Positions 8,972 to 18,786 of a DNA stretch of 64,000 bases are shown piece after piece. The stretch spans positions 62,001-126,000 of the forward strand of contig NZ_VEWK01000004.1 in NCBI RefSeq assembly GCF_006376675.1, in the 5' to 3' direction. Numbering within the stretch: the first letter of the stretch is position 1; each line of letters starts with the position of its first letter. The stretch is from Brucella pecoris (GTDB taxonomy: Bacteria; Pseudomonadota; Alphaproteobacteria; Rhizobiales; Rhizobiaceae). The position numbers and the translations under genes were made by a program. The notes below the pieces were generated by a model. The model saw only the letters and a list, made by a program, of their open reading frames with translations, did no database searches and was not told where the DNA came from.

Positions 8972-9072
8972 AGAGCGTATCCCGAAAAGTGTGAAACGGT
9001 TTTCGGAAAAAATGCGCGTTAAAACAGATATTTAGAGCGTCGATCTGATTCAATCAGATCGAAATGCGCTCT
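8972..9072. repeat. About 100-bp palindromic repeat (Bru-RS-like), copy A
   Basis: This copy has an outer block AGAGCGTATCCCGAAAAGTG, then GAAACGGTTTTCGG, and an inner palindrome GATCTGATTcAATCAGATC near its right end (about 9042-9061), closing with GCGCTCT. Near-identical elements lie at 41490-41590 (inverted) and 46589-46692. It resembles the palindromic Bru-RS repeats of Brucella. Here it separates the ABC-F gene from xthA. Confidence 0.8.
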
Positions 9073-9104
9073 AAACTGCCCCCTATATAGGGCTTACGAC
9101 ACGA

Positions 9105-9911
9105 TCAATCCAGATCGAATGTCGCAATAACCGGTACGTGGTCGGACGGGCGATCCCAGCCGCGCGCGTCTCGAAGAATTTGCAGGCTCTGGATATGTGT
9201 TTCTAGATCGGCGGAACCCCAGACGTGATCCAGCCTGCGACCACGATCTGACTCGGCCCAATCCTTGGCGCGATAGCTCCACCAGGTATAGATTTTCTGG
9301 TCTGCTGGAATGAGCTGCCGCATCAGGTCGCTCCAGCCGCCCTTCACACGCAGATCTTCCAGCGTTTCGGTCTCGATGGGCGTATGGCTAACGATCTTCA
9401 AAAGCTGTTTGTGCGACCAGACGTCATTTTCGAGCGGCGCGATGTTGAGATCGCCGACGAGAACGGATGAATGTCCATCCTGCCGGTCGGCTACGATGGC
9501 GCGCATCTCCTCGAGAAAAGCCAGCTTATGTGCAAATTTCGGATTGATCTGCGGGTCCGGCTCATCACCACCCGCAGGAACGTAAAAGTTATGAATGCGA
9601 AGCTTTTTACCGCCTGCTTCGACCACCGCGCTCAGATGACGGCAATCGCCCATGTCGCAGAACCCGATCTTTTCCACGCCCGTCAGTGGACGACGCGATA
9701 TCGTTGCAACGCCGTGATAGCCCTTCTGGCCGCTGATGGCGATGTGCTCATAGCCAAGCGCGCGAAAGCCCTTGGAAGGGAATTGGTCATCGGGACATTT
9801 GGTTTCCTGAAGACAGAGAACATCCGGCTGATAATCGCTCAAAAACTGCTCGACCAGCGGCATACGCAGGCGAACGGAATTGATGTTCCAGGTAGCAACA
9901 GAAAAGGCCAT
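9105..9911 (-). CDS. xthA: Exodeoxyribonuclease III family AP endonuclease
   Basis: The 268-residue protein is of the expected length for the ExoIII/XthA family. It carries the family motifs in order: ATWNINSVR (residues 6-14), LCLQETKCPD (with the metal-binding Glu), VGDLNIAP (catalytic Asp and Asn), and the C-terminal RRLDHVWGS and SDHVPVIATF (Asp-His). It would cut DNA at abasic sites and degrade 3' ends in base-excision repair. The ATG at 9911 is the only sensible start. It is the last gene of the run ftsK, lolA, xthA, 90 bases after lolA, and may be cotranscribed with it. Confidence 0.93.
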   Translation of the reverse strand: MAFSVATWNINSVRLRMPLVEQFLSDYQPDVLCLQETKCPDDQFPSKGFRALGYEHIAISGQKGYHGVATISRRPLTGVEKIGFCDMGDCRHLSAVVEAGGKKLRIHNFYVPAGGDEPDPQINPKFAHKLAFLEEMRAIVADRQDGHSSVLVGDLNIAPLENDVWSHKQLLKIVSHTPIETETLEDLRVKGGWSDLMRQLIPADQKIYTWWSYRAKDWAESDRGRRLDHVWGSADLETHIQSLQILRDARGWDRPSDHVPVIATFDLD

Positions 9912-10001
9912 AGAGATAGGTCTCGCAGCAACGAAAAAGATGCCGCGAACCTAATCATTTATCCGTCAAATGCAAACGGATTGCCTATCACAAACTAACG
10001 A

Positions 10002-10694
10002 TTACTGACCTTTGCGCTTCATGGCGATACGCTGATAGTCGATCTTGAACATATCGTCGGTGAACCGAACGCCGCTGCGCACGTTAAAGATCATCACCGT
10101 CGTGTCGAGCTTCTGTGCGTCAGTAATCGTCCACTGCTTCAGCTCATAGGATTTCGGATCGAACATCATCGTGATCTTCGAATCGCCGAAGATCGATTTG
10201 TCACCCAGCACCAGCGTGGTCATGTCCGGCTCCTGCTTCACATTCTGAAGACGGCCGCCGCCAAGATCGATCCGGTCCGCGAGCAGCAGCTTCAGTGGCG
10301 TCTTCGAAAGCGGATAGAGGTCCCATGTGTCGAGCTTGCGATTGTTGATGACCACCGATTCGCCATCCGAAATCACCCGAATCGGCGAGTTGTTGTAGTT
10401 GAAACGGATCTTTCCCGGACGCTCAATATAGAAAGTGCCGCCGGTCTGGTCGCCCTTCGGACCGAACTGGACGAATTCGCCAGTCATTGTGCGAACCGAT
10501 GAGAAATGATCGGCAATCTGCTTTGCCGCAGCACCAGCGCCAGCACCTTGTGCCATCGCGGCGACCGGTGCCAGAACCAGTGACGTCATGCCAAGACCAA
10601 GCGCTCCCATTCCCAGCACGGCTGCAAGACGACCAGCTTTCGCAATGGCGGAAAAACGGGAGAACATCATCGACAAACTTTCTCTTTTCATCAT
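10002..10694 (-). CDS. lolA: LolA-like outer-membrane lipoprotein carrier protein
   Basis: The protein (230 residues from ATG 10694) has a long N-terminal hydrophobic segment ending in VAAMAQ, a signal peptide, so the mature protein is periplasmic. The body has the LolA pattern: FVQFGPKGDQTGGTFYIERP followed by a pattern like KIRFNYNNSP and VISDGESVVINN. LolA carries lipoproteins from the LolCDE transporter to the outer membrane. An internal start (MFSRFSAIAK, about 10664) would shorten the leader by ten residues; neither has a strong ribosome binding site. It lies 60 bases after ftsK, and the two are probably cotranscribed. Confidence 0.88.
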   Translation of the reverse strand: MMKRESLSMMFSRFSAIAKAGRLAAVLGMGALGLGMTSLVLAPVAAMAQGAGAGAAAKQIADHFSSVRTMTGEFVQFGPKGDQTGGTFYIERPGKIRFNYNNSPIRVISDGESVVINNRKLDTWDLYPLSKTPLKLLLADRIDLGGGRLQNVKQEPDMTTLVLGDKSIFGDSKITMMFDPKSYELKQWTITDAQKLDTTVMIFNVRSGVRFTDDMFKIDYQRIAMKRKGQ

Positions 10695-10754
10695 TCTGTT
10701 GAACTACGCCGCCAGTTGGGCGCGAGTATGGCGTTCCGCAGTCATACACCCGGC

Positions 10755-13331
10755 TTAGAAATCATCGTCACCGGTCGGGACGAGAATTTCCCGCTTGCCC
10801 GCATGGTTGGCCGGACCGACAATGCCTTCATCCTCCATACGTTCGATGATCGAAGCAGCCCGGTTGTAGCCAATTCCAAGACGGCGCTGGATATAGGAAG
10901 TCGAAGCCTTCTTGTCGCGCAGCACCACGGCGACCGCCTGATCATACGGATCGTCGGAATCCTCCAGATTGGAGGTCCCAGCCGGGCCGCTACCGCCTTC
11001 GTCGTCTTCTTCATCCTCGGTGATCGCATCGAGATATTCCGGTACGCCCTGAAGCTTCAGGTGCTGCACGATGCGTTCCACCTCGTCGTCACCGACGAAA
11101 GGCCCATGCACGCGCTGGATACGACCGCCGCCAGCCATGAAGAGCATATCGCCCTGGCCGAGAAGCTGTTCGGCACCCTGTTCGCCCAGAATGGTGCGGC
11201 TGTCGATCTTCGACGTCACCTGGAAGGAAATACGGGTCGGGAAGTTGGCCTTGATCGTGCCCGTGATGACGTCCACCGATGGACGCTGCGTCGCCATAAT
11301 GACATGGATACCGGCCGCACGTGCCATCTGCGCCAGGCGCTGCACCGCGCCTTCGATATCCTTGCCTGCGACCATCATCAGGTCGGCCATTTCGTCGATG
11401 ATCACGACGATATAGGGCATCGGCGCCAGATCGAGCTCTTCCGTCTCGTAGATCGCCTCACCGGTGTTACGGTCGAAGCCGGTCTGCACGGTACGCGCGA
11501 TCGGTTCACCTTTCTTCTGCGCCAGACCGACACGCTGGTTGAAGCCGTCAATATTGCGCACGCCGACCTTGGACATCTTGCGATAGCGGTCTTCCATTTC
11601 GCGCACGGTCCATTTGAGCGCGACGACCGCCTTCTTCGGATCGGTCACAACGGGCGTCAGCAGATGCGGAATACCGTCATAGACGGAAAGTTCCAGCATC
11701 TTGGGATCGATCATGATCAGGCGGCATTCCTGCGGCGTCATGCGGTAAAGCAGCGACAGGATCATGGTATTGATCGCCACCGACTTGCCTGAGCCTGTGG
11801 TACCGGCAACGAGAACATGCGGCATCTTGGCGATATCGGCGATGACTGGCTCGCCATTGATTGTCTTGCCGAGCGCCAGCGCCAGTTTCGCCTTCGACTG
11901 TTCAAAATCGCGGCTTGCCAGCATTTCGCGCAGATAAACCATTTCGCGCTTCGGATTGGGCAGTTCTATACCAATGGCATTGCGGCCCGGAATGACCGCC
12001 ACACGTGCTGCAATCGCGCTCATCGAACGGGCGATGTCGTCGGCAAGCCCAATAACGCGTGATGACTTGATACCCGGCGCTGGCTCAAGCTCGTAAAGTG
12101 TGACCACCGGACCCGGCTTCACATTGATGATCTCACCACGCACACCGAAATCTTCCAGAACGCCTTCAAGCAAACGGGCGTTCTGTTCCAGCGCATCCTT
12201 GGAAAGTGCGGGATCACGCTGGACCAGCTTCGGTTCCGCAAGGAAATGCAGCGACGGCATTTCAAAGACGCCGTTGTCCTTGAGGAAGGACGGCTGCGCC
12301 TCACGCTGGGCGCGCGCTCCGGGCTTTGGCGACGGTGCGGCCTGTTCCACGCGAGCCTTGCGGCTTCGCGCTGGCGGCGCATCATGCCATTCCTGACCGG
12401 CAAGCGGCGAGCCGTCATCCGTGTCGTCCATATCGAAAGGCGGCTCGTCATCGGCTGGGGCAGATGCTCCGAAACCGGGTTCGCGGCGCGGCGCATTGCG
12501 TGTTTCCGCATTGCGGCGAACAACACGCATTTCGTCGAAATCTTCCTCGCGCGGGCGGCGGCGTCCAAGCCCCGTCAGACGCCTGAAGTTTGCGGTCGTG
12601 GTCAATGCCAGATGGGTGAGCGCGCCAACAAGCTGGAAACCGCCACCGGCAGATGCTTCATCGTCTTCCTCATCTCCGGCAAAATCATCGTGCTCCGCAC
12701 CGCGACGGGCCGATGGTTGCGCAGGATTGACGATTCCTGCCCCGCGACCGATGATGCCGCTGGCAAAAAGGCAGAGCCACAGAGCCGGTATCGCGAGAAT
12801 AAGCGCAATTCCCGACGCTATCGCGCCCTGCGGGAAACTACCGATGAAAAGGCCCGGGAACTTCAGGATCATATCGCCGAAGACGCCACCGAGGCCAATC
12901 GGCATGGGCCAGCTCTCAGGCACGGCAAAGCAACTGGCAATAGCTGCGAACAGCAATGCAGCGCCGAGCCACGCGAAACTGCGTTTGGCTATGCGCCCGA
13001 TGCCGCCACGCGTCATCATCAGGAGCGACCAGACGGCAAGCGGAAGCAAAGCGGGAACGCTCGCCAGACCGAAAAACTGCATGGCAATGTCGGAGAACAC
13101 GGCGCCTGGGTAGCCGAGCGCGTTGGTTACCGGATTGTCTGTCGCGTGACTGAAGCTCGGATCGGCAACATTCCACGTCGCAAGCGCACCGACGGCCATG
13201 CCGGTGAGCGCCATAAGCCCCAACCCGAACAAGATATAGAACTGCCTGCGGAAGAGATTGGCCAGTCTGAGCCTGTCTTCCGTAACCCGCTCGTCACGCA
13301 GCGGGTATGAGGGCGAATATCCTTGCCGCAT
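10755..13331 (-). CDS. ftsK: DNA translocase FtsK
   Basis: About 858 residues. The N-terminal quarter has four hydrophobic membrane segments. A charged, low-complexity linker follows (about 200-370), then the RecA-like motor with Walker [16 protein letters not shown], Walker [14 protein letters not shown] and [13 protein letters not shown]. The C-terminal winged-helix gamma domain ([20 protein letters not shown]) normally reads KOPS sequences. FtsK pumps chromosome ends at the septum and activates XerCD at dif; an xerC gene lies 17 kb away. A longer frame starts at 13391, but ATG 13331 ([10 protein letters not shown]) has GGGACAGG upstream and is preferred. An amtB terminator precedes it. Confidence 0.95.
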   Translation of the reverse strand: MRQGYSPSYPLRDERVTEDRLRLANLFRRQFYILFGLGLMALTGMAVGALATWNVADPSFSHATDNPVTNALGYPGAVFSDIAMQFFGLASVPALLPLAVWSLLMMTRGGIGRIAKRSFAWLGAALLFAAIASCFAVPESWPMPIGLGGVFGDMILKFPGLFIGSFPQGAIASGIALILAIPALWLCLFASGIIGRGAGIVNPAQPSARRGAEHDDFAGDEEDDEASAGGGFQLVGALTHLALTTTANFRRLTGLGRRRPREEDFDEMRVVRRNAETRNAPRREPGFGASAPADDEPPFDMDDTDDGSPLAGQEWHDAPPARSRKARVEQAAPSPKPGARAQREAQPSFLKDNGVFEMPSLHFLAEPKLVQRDPALSKDALEQNARLLEGVLEDFGVRGEIINVKPGPVVTLYELEPAPGIKSSRVIGLADDIARSMSAIAARVAVIPGRNAIGIELPNPKREMVYLREMLASRDFEQSKAKLALALGKTINGEPVIADIAKMPHVLVAGTTGSGKSVAINTMILSLLYRMTPQECRLIMIDPKMLELSVYDGIPHLLTPVVTDPKKAVVALKWTVREMEDRYRKMSKVGVRNIDGFNQRVGLAQKKGEPIARTVQTGFDRNTGEAIYETEELDLAPMPYIVVIIDEMADLMMVAGKDIEGAVQRLAQMARAAGIHVIMATQRPSVDVITGTIKANFPTRISFQVTSKIDSRTILGEQGAEQLLGQGDMLFMAGGGRIQRVHGPFVGDDEVERIVQHLKLQGVPEYLDAITEDEEDDEGGSGPAGTSNLEDSDDPYDQAVAVVLRDKKASTSYIQRRLGIGYNRAASIIERMEDEGIVGPANHAGKREILVPTGDDDF

Positions 13332-13474
13332 ATAGCCTGTCCCGAACCGAATATCTTTGCTGGCCCCTGAGCGGAAATGCTTCGGGCACACTGAATCGGT
13401 CCGATCCTAATCGTCGGATGGTTAATTCCTCATTAACCATGCAGGGGACTTCAAACAAATCCGTTGATGAAATG

Positions 13475-13502
13475 AAAAAGGCGCGGTTTCCCGCGCCTTT
13501 TT
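13475..13502 (-). terminator. Rho-independent terminator after amtB
   Basis: GGCGCGG and its complement form a GC-rich stem flanked by AAAAA and TTTTT, so it could work in both directions. It lies 20 bases beyond the amtB stop and before the ftsK promoter region. Confidence 0.8.
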
Positions 13503-13522
13503 CCTCTTGAGACAATCCCGCT

Positions 13523-14824
13523 CTATTGAACGGATTCGCCGTGCAAAGCGATGTCGAGACCTTCAATCTCAGCCTGCTTGCTGGGTCGCAGACCCATGAT
13601 GGCCTTGACCACATAAAGAATGATCGCAGTGGCGATAGCCGTATAGACAATCGTGATGGCAGCGCCAAAGAACTGCTTGCCGATGGTCGCACCTTCCCCG
13701 GCCGGGTTGATTGCCGCATCAGCAAAAAGACCGGTCAGCACCGCACCGACGAAACCGCCGACACCATGGACACCGAATGCATCAAGCGAATCGTCATAAC
13801 CAAGCGCATGCTTGATCTTCACGGCCGCCAGGTAGCAGACCGCACCGGCAACGATGCCGATGATGAGCGCACCCATCGGATTGACGAAACCAGCGGCGGG
13901 CGTGACAGCAACGAGACCCGCAACGGCGCCTGAAATGATACCGAGCACGCTTGGCTTGCCGGCAACCGCCCATTCAATGAACATCCAGGCAAGCGCGGCA
14001 CCGGCGGTCGCAACCTGGGTGTTGAGCATGGCGACGCCAGCAAGTGCATTGGCGCCAGCAGCAGAACCCGCATTGAAGCCGAACCAGCCCACCCACAGAA
14101 GGGCAGCACCAATGACCGAGAGTACGAGATTGTGCGGTGCCATGTTGGTATGGCCGTAACCATCGCGTTTGCCGATGATGAGGGCCGCAACCAGACCGGC
14201 GACACCAGCGTTGATATGGACAACCGTACCGCCGGCAAAATCAAGCACGCCATCCGACGCCATGAAGCCGCCGCCCCAGACCCAATGTGCGACCGGGATA
14301 TAGACGATGAACAGCCAAAGTGTCAGGAAGACCAGCATGGAGGAGAATTTCATGCGCTCGGCGAACGAACCGGCGATGAGTGCGGGCGTGATGACGGCAA
14401 AGGTCATCTGGAAGGTGATGAACACATATTCGGGAATGGTTCCCGTCAGCGATTCCATCGTGACGCCGGAGAAGAAGGCTTTTGAAAGCCCGCCAATATA
14501 AGAATTGAGAGAGCCGCCATCGGTGAAGGCGAGCGAATAACCTGCAACCATCCACAAAATGGACATCAGACAGGTAATCGCAAAGCTCTGCATCACCGTG
14601 GACAGCACGTTCTTCTTGCGCACCATGCCGCCATAGAACAGCGCGAGACCCGGTATGGTCATCATCAACACAAGCGCGGTTGAAGTCAGCATCCACGCCG
14701 TATCGCCCGTATCGAGGGTTGGTGTCGGTGCGGCGTCCTGTGCCATTGCCGTCCCGGCCATGGCGACGAGCGCAGGCAGGGTAGCCAGAAGGGCCGTTTG
14801 CTTGTTTCTTCCTGTTATCAGCAT
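13523..14824 (-). CDS. amtB: Ammonium transporter AmtB
   Basis: The 433-residue protein begins with a signal-like segment (TLPALVAMAGTAMAQ) followed by eleven hydrophobic helices, as in Amt/Rh transporters. Family motifs include LALFYGGMVRKKNVLS, FAGGTVVHINAGVAGL (pore His) and DAFGVHGVGGFVGAVLTG (second pore His). It takes up ammonium across the inner membrane. In most proteobacteria amtB is cotranscribed with glnK, whose PII protein blocks the channel; no glnK fits in the 299-base gap upstream. The ATG at 14824 has GGAGAT eight bases upstream. A sigma54-like element lies at 14892-14907, consistent with NtrC control. Confidence 0.95.
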   Translation of the reverse strand: MLITGRNKQTALLATLPALVAMAGTAMAQDAAPTPTLDTGDTAWMLTSTALVLMMTIPGLALFYGGMVRKKNVLSTVMQSFAITCLMSILWMVAGYSLAFTDGGSLNSYIGGLSKAFFSGVTMESLTGTIPEYVFITFQMTFAVITPALIAGSFAERMKFSSMLVFLTLWLFIVYIPVAHWVWGGGFMASDGVLDFAGGTVVHINAGVAGLVAALIIGKRDGYGHTNMAPHNLVLSVIGAALLWVGWFGFNAGSAAGANALAGVAMLNTQVATAGAALAWMFIEWAVAGKPSVLGIISGAVAGLVAVTPAAGFVNPMGALIIGIVAGAVCYLAAVKIKHALGYDDSLDAFGVHGVGGFVGAVLTGLFADAAINPAGEGATIGKQFFGAAITIVYTAIATAIILYVVKAIMGLRPSKQAEIEGLDIALHGESVQ

Positions 14825-14891
14825 CGAATATCTCCGTCGAAGGGCGGTTTCAAACGCGGCTGCGCTGAAAAGACCGGTTCAAACAGAGACA

Positions 14892-14907
14892 AACAAAATT
14901 CATGCCA
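14892..14907 (-). promoter_or_regulatory. Sigma54-like promoter for amtB
   Basis: On the minus strand the sequence reads TGGCATG-AATT-TTGTT. The sigma54 consensus is TGGCACG-N4-TTGCW, so the GG and spacing are right, but the -12 GC is GT. It is 68 bases before the amtB start, which fits a short leader. No NtrC sites were identified with confidence. Confidence 0.5.
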
Positions 14908-15123
14908 GTTGGCCAAAGCAGGCAAATTAAGTTCAAATTTTCTGATATTCCGCCTGCCAGCGGCCCGAATGCAGCCCCGTGGAAGAGATGCCACCAGCGC
15001 AATTCATGGCGGAATGGCGGCTTAAGCGATTATTCAATTCGGCTTTTGCACCACACACATCCGCTTGCGTATCGTGAAATGCCTTATATTTAATCATGCA
15101 CTTTAAGCATGGTTAAATAATAA

Positions 15124-16026
15124 TCATTTCTTCTCGTCATGAACGCGGATCAGGCCTTCCTGCGCGACCGATGCGATCAGCACGCCGTCACGCGTATAAA
15201 GCGCACCCCGGTTGAAACCGCGCGCGCCGGAGGCACTCGGCGTATCCTGCGTGTAGAGCAGCCAGTCATCGAGCCTGCAGGGGCGGTGGAACCACATGGC
15301 GTGATCAAGGCTTGCAACCTGCAGATCACGGTCGAAAATCGTGCGGCCATGCGGATGCAGGGACGTATCGAGCAACGTCATATCCGAGAGATAAGCGAGA
15401 ATGGCGGCCTGCATGGCCCGATCATCCGGCACAATGCCGCGCGCCCTGACCCAGACATGCTGGACAGGCTCGAGCTTCTCACGCGAGAAATAATGGGTCA
15501 GCGACACCGGCTTGATTTCGATCGGCCGTTCCTGCTCCCAATATTTGCGCACATTGGGCGGCGCCATATGGAGATATTGTTCCTTGATGTCACGATCACC
15601 GACAAGCTGTTCAGGCATCGGCAATCCTTCCGGCATGGGAAGCTGGTGATCAAGTCCACCCTCATCCACCTGAAACGAAGCCGAGAGGGAGAAAATCGCC
15701 TTGCCGTGCTGCTTTGCCAGAACGCGCCGGGTGCTGAAGCTCGATCCGTCACGGATACGATCCACCTCATAGACAATCGGGATCGACGGATCGCCGGGCC
15801 GCACGAAATAAGCATGCAGGGAGTGGACGTCCCGTTCAGGCTCGACGGTGCGCTGCGCCGCAATGAGCGCCTGTCCGATCACCTGTCCGCCGAAAACCCG
15901 CTGCCAGCCGACCTGCGGACTGTTACCGCGGAACAAATCCACCTCCAGCGTTTCCAGATCGAGGATGGAAAGAAGCTCGCGCATTGCGTCGGTTTGAGCA
16001 TCTGCGGGCTTTTCTTGATCAGTCAT
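15124..16026 (-). CDS. tesB: Acyl-CoA thioesterase II
   Basis: About 300 residues from ATG 16026 (MTDQEKPADAQ), preceded by GGAGACAGG. A longer frame to 16200 lacks support. The double hotdog fold is indicated by NSPQVGWQRVFGGQVIGQAL near the N-terminus and SLDHAMWFHRPCRLDDWLLY near the C-terminus, with the conserved Asp of SLDHAMWFH. It hydrolyses acyl-CoA to free fatty acid and CoA in the cytoplasm. It is divergent from the FAD monooxygenase gene at 16253 and has its own promoter region. Confidence 0.93.
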   Translation of the reverse strand: MTDQEKPADAQTDAMRELLSILDLETLEVDLFRGNSPQVGWQRVFGGQVIGQALIAAQRTVEPERDVHSLHAYFVRPGDPSIPIVYEVDRIRDGSSFSTRRVLAKQHGKAIFSLSASFQVDEGGLDHQLPMPEGLPMPEQLVGDRDIKEQYLHMAPPNVRKYWEQERPIEIKPVSLTHYFSREKLEPVQHVWVRARGIVPDDRAMQAAILAYLSDMTLLDTSLHPHGRTIFDRDLQVASLDHAMWFHRPCRLDDWLLYTQDTPSASGARGFNRGALYTRDGVLIASVAQEGLIRVHDEKK

Positions 16027-16252
16027 GGACAGCCTGTCTCCTGCAACCATATATATGCTTGGGTTTCTTGTTTGAGCCGGAGCATTGGAACCTGTCAAGA
16101 AGCGCGCGGGAAAAGCTGTATTGGCAGAAGCCCGGATACTTCGCTTCGACAGCTCGCGTTTCGATATGCACCGCGGCAAAATATCGGGTTTCTTGGACAA
16201 CGATATATGCCAAAACAGCGCTCGTGAGATGGATTCTCGAAAGGAAATGACA

Positions 16253-17497
16253 ATGGCCGCCCGGAAGAAGCAGGAAGCAGCACGCAGTAACGATGTAGTG
16301 ATTGCAGGCGGCGGCTATGTCGGGCTCGTCACGGCAGTTGCGATCAAATCAGCAGCGCCACACCTTTCCGTCACCGTGATTGACGGCGCACCGGCTGGCG
16401 CCTGGAAGAATGACCCGCGCGCTTCCTCCATTGCTGCAGCCGCTTCACGCATGCTCGACAAACTTGGTTGCTGGCAGGAAATCCTTCCCGACGCCCAACC
16501 GATTACGGAAATGGTCATCACCGATTCGCGTACCTCCGATCCCGTGCGTCCGGTATTCCTCACTTTCGAAGGCGAAGTCGAACCCGGTGAACCCTTTGCC
16601 CATATGGTCGAAAACCGCGTCCTCAACACCGCCCTGCACAACAAGGCTGAAGCGCTCGGAATCACCTTCCTTGAAGCCACCAGCGTGGAGAATTTCAACA
16701 CTCTTCCCGAGGGGATGACCGTCACGCTCTCCAACGGCGATACGCTTGAAACGCGCCTGCTGATTGCGGCTGACGGCGCACGTTCCCGCCTGCGCGATCT
16801 GGCTGGCATCAAGACAGTTAACTGGGATTACGGCCAGTCGGGTATCGTGTGCAATGTTGCCCATGAACTGCCGCATGGCGGTCGGGCCGATGAGCATTTT
16901 CTTCCAGCCGGTCCATTTGCGATCCTTCCGTTGAAGGGCAATCGCAGTTCCCTGGTCTGGACCGAGCGCACAGCAGATGCCGAACGCCTCATTCGCGAAG
17001 ACGACTTCGTGTTCGAAGCGGAACTGGAACAGCGTTTCGGTCATCGTCTGGGTGCCCTGCATGTCGAAGGACCTCGCCGCGCCTTTCCGCTCGGACTGAC
17101 GCTGGCGCGGGAATTCGTGAAGCCGCGCTTCGTTCTGGTGGGCGATGCGGCGCACCGCATCCATCCCATTGCCGGGCAGGGTCTCAATCTGGGTTTCCGA
17201 GATGCGGCAGCGATTGCGGAAGTCGTGGTCGAAACAGACCGGCTCGGCCTCGACATCGGATCATTTGCCGCTCTGGAACGTTACCAGTCCTGGCGTCGCT
17301 TCGACACCGTACAGATGGGGGTGACGACGGATATCCTGACGAGGCTTTTCTCCAACGACCATCCGGCGGTCCGCTCGATCCGCGATATCGGTCTGGGACT
17401 CGTCGACCGGGTGCCGGCGCTGAAATCCTTCTTCATCAAACAGGCAGCCGGTCTTTCCGGCGATACGCCACGCCTGTTAAAAGGACAGGCGATCTGA
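16253..17497 (+). CDS. UbiH/UbiF/COQ6-family FAD monooxygenase
   Basis: About 414 residues from ATG 16253, with AAGGAA six bases upstream; the longer frame from 16085 is not supported. It has an N-terminal Rossmann dinucleotide site (VVIAGGGYVGLVTAVAI), the middle DGARSRLRDLAGI motif, and the second FAD motif FVLVGDAAHRIHPIAGQGLN. These define the ubiquinone-biosynthesis hydroxylase family, which hydroxylates the ring of ubiquinone precursors. Which ring position it acts on (UbiH, UbiF, UbiL or UbiM type) cannot be told from the motifs. It is followed 90 bases later by an OsmC-type gene on the same strand. Confidence 0.88.
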   Translation: MAARKKQEAARSNDVVIAGGGYVGLVTAVAIKSAAPHLSVTVIDGAPAGAWKNDPRASSIAAAASRMLDKLGCWQEILPDAQPITEMVITDSRTSDPVRPVFLTFEGEVEPGEPFAHMVENRVLNTALHNKAEALGITFLEATSVENFNTLPEGMTVTLSNGDTLETRLLIAADGARSRLRDLAGIKTVNWDYGQSGIVCNVAHELPHGGRADEHFLPAGPFAILPLKGNRSSLVWTERTADAERLIREDDFVFEAELEQRFGHRLGALHVEGPRRAFPLGLTLAREFVKPRFVLVGDAAHRIHPIAGQGLNLGFRDAAAIAEVVVETDRLGLDIGSFAALERYQSWRRFDTVQMGVTTDILTRLFSNDHPAVRSIRDIGLGLVDRVPALKSFFIKQAAGLSGDTPRLLKGQAI

Positions 17498-17586
17498 ATT
17501 CTGGCTGCGTTCTGGCTGATTGCTGGAAGCCACGGTCAAGTGCCCTATATCGGAAACGGAAATCCAAACCGAGAGGAGAGCTTCCC

Positions 17587-18024
17587 ATGGACAGAAAAGC
17601 AACCGCCGTCTGGCAAGGCACGCTGAAGGAAGGCAAAGGCACCCTTAACACGCAAAGTGGTGCACTGAAGGATCTGCCTTACGATTTCAAGGCACGCTTT
17701 CAGGACGAAAGCGGTCGCTCCGGCACCAATCCAGAAGAACTTCTCGGCGCCGCTCACGCAGGCTGCTTCGCCATGCAGCTTTCCGCACTTCTGACGGAAC
17801 ACGGAACGCCACCGGAAAAACTGGAAGCCACTGCGGCAGTCACCGTCGGCCCCGCAGCAGGCGGTGGCTTTGAAATCAGCCGCAGTGCGCTCACGCTCAA
17901 TGCCACGATCCCCGGTATCTCGGTCGAAGATTTTGAAGCGCTCGCCAACAAGGCCAAGCAGTCCTGCCCGCTCTCGAAAGCACTCGGCGCGATTGAAGTG
18001 ACACTGGATGCAAAACTAGTCTGA
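17587..18024 (+). CDS. OsmC/Ohr-family peroxiredoxin
   Basis: The 145-residue protein has both redox-active cysteines of the family: AAHAGCFAMQLS (about residue 60) and AKQSCPLSKAL (about 125). ARFQDESGRSGTNPEELLG near residue 45 is the usual OsmC pattern before the first Cys. The family reduces organic hydroperoxides with a lipoyl-type reductant; OsmC rather than Ohr is favoured by the SGTNPEELLGAAHAGCF region. GAGAGGAG lies upstream of the ATG. A strong terminator follows at 18050. Confidence 0.9.
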   Translation: MDRKATAVWQGTLKEGKGTLNTQSGALKDLPYDFKARFQDESGRSGTNPEELLGAAHAGCFAMQLSALLTEHGTPPEKLEATAAVTVGPAAGGGFEISRSALTLNATIPGISVEDFEALANKAKQSCPLSKALGAIEVTLDAKLV

Positions 18025-18049
18025 GCAAATTGACCAACTGAAAAGATAA

Positions 18050-18070
18050 GCGGGCGCAAGCCCGCTTTTT
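18050..18070 (+). terminator. Terminator after the OsmC gene
   Basis: A GCGGGC-GCAA-GCCCGC hairpin is followed directly by TTTTT. The last two bases overlap the stop region of the convergent VOC gene, so this hairpin separates two converging transcripts. Confidence 0.85.
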
Positions 18071-18440
18071 ACTCGGGCAAGTGGCAGACAGCCTCGATAT
18101 TGTGACCGTCCGGATCGGTCACGAAGGCGGCATAATAATCGGGATGATAATTCGTACGAAGGCCCGGCTTGCCGTTGTCTGCGCCGCCAGCGGCGATGGC
18201 TGCTTCGTAAAAGCGATCGACTTCGGAGCGGGTTCCAGCCGAAAAAGCGACATGAAGCACACCGTCGAGTTTGGCGCCTTTCTGCTTGCCGATCCAGAAT
18301 TCCGGCTTGCCGTTGCGACCGTAACCCACCCAGTCGCCGAACTCCATGGCGCGGCTTATGCCGAGCGGGGCCAGTGCCGCATCGTAGAAAGTCCGCGACT
18401 TGGGCATGCTGGAAATATTGAAACCGATGTGATCGAGCAT
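18069..18440 (-). CDS. VOC/glyoxalase-like protein
   Basis: About 123 residues from ATG 18440, with GGAGACAGGG upstream. The longer frame to 18635 is unlikely. It starts MLDHIGFNISSMPKSRTFYD and ends with AFVTDPDGHNIEAVCH, the typical vicinal-oxygen-chelate pattern with His near the start and a Glu after DPDGHNIE. VOC proteins bind a metal and act on varied small substrates or protect against drugs. The substrate is unknown. No operon partner is apparent. Confidence 0.82.
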   Translation of the reverse strand: MLDHIGFNISSMPKSRTFYDAALAPLGISRAMEFGDWVGYGRNGKPEFWIGKQKGAKLDGVLHVAFSAGTRSEVDRFYEAAIAAGGADNGKPGLRTNYHPDYYAAFVTDPDGHNIEAVCHLPE

Positions 18441-18680
18441 GATTGCCCTGTCTCCAATGGACCTGTTCTCCAATGAGATATCGGTGTCGCTACAAAGATC
18501 AAGCCTTCTGCGAAGACAACCAGGGTTCAGAGCCTGAATCAAAAAGCGGCAGGCCGAGGCGAAAATGGTGATTTTCGAGTACCGGAGCGCAATGCACCGA
18601 ACGTACATGAGCACCGGAACGCAGAAAAGCGCCATTTGCAGACCGGCGTGGCGACTTTTGGAACAGGCTCTCAGACAAAG

Positions 18681-18712
18681 AAAAAGGGAAAGGTTACCAC
18701 CTTCCCCTTTTT
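18681..18712 (-). terminator. Bidirectional terminator downstream of sdhB
   Basis: An A-run, a GGGAAAGGT/ACCTTCCCC stem with one imperfect pair, and a T-run form a hairpin usable on both strands. It is 75 bases beyond the sdhB stop and is the likely end of the sdhCDAB transcript. Confidence 0.7.
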
Positions 18713-18786
18713 ATCCTTGATCTCGGCACAAGCGGCGCTGAAGCCGTATAGGCCGACGGGGATCGCAAAAAGTGGCGATATCGCGA

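Noticed and set aside
10716..11792. Plus-strand 358-codon frame inside ftsK
   Set aside because: Lies antisense to the well-conserved ftsK motor domain; His/Arg-rich translation is typical of a shadow frame.
12246..13310. Plus-strand 354-codon frame antisense to ftsK
   Set aside because: Arg/Ala-rich shadow with no start signal, opposite the FtsK linker and membrane region.
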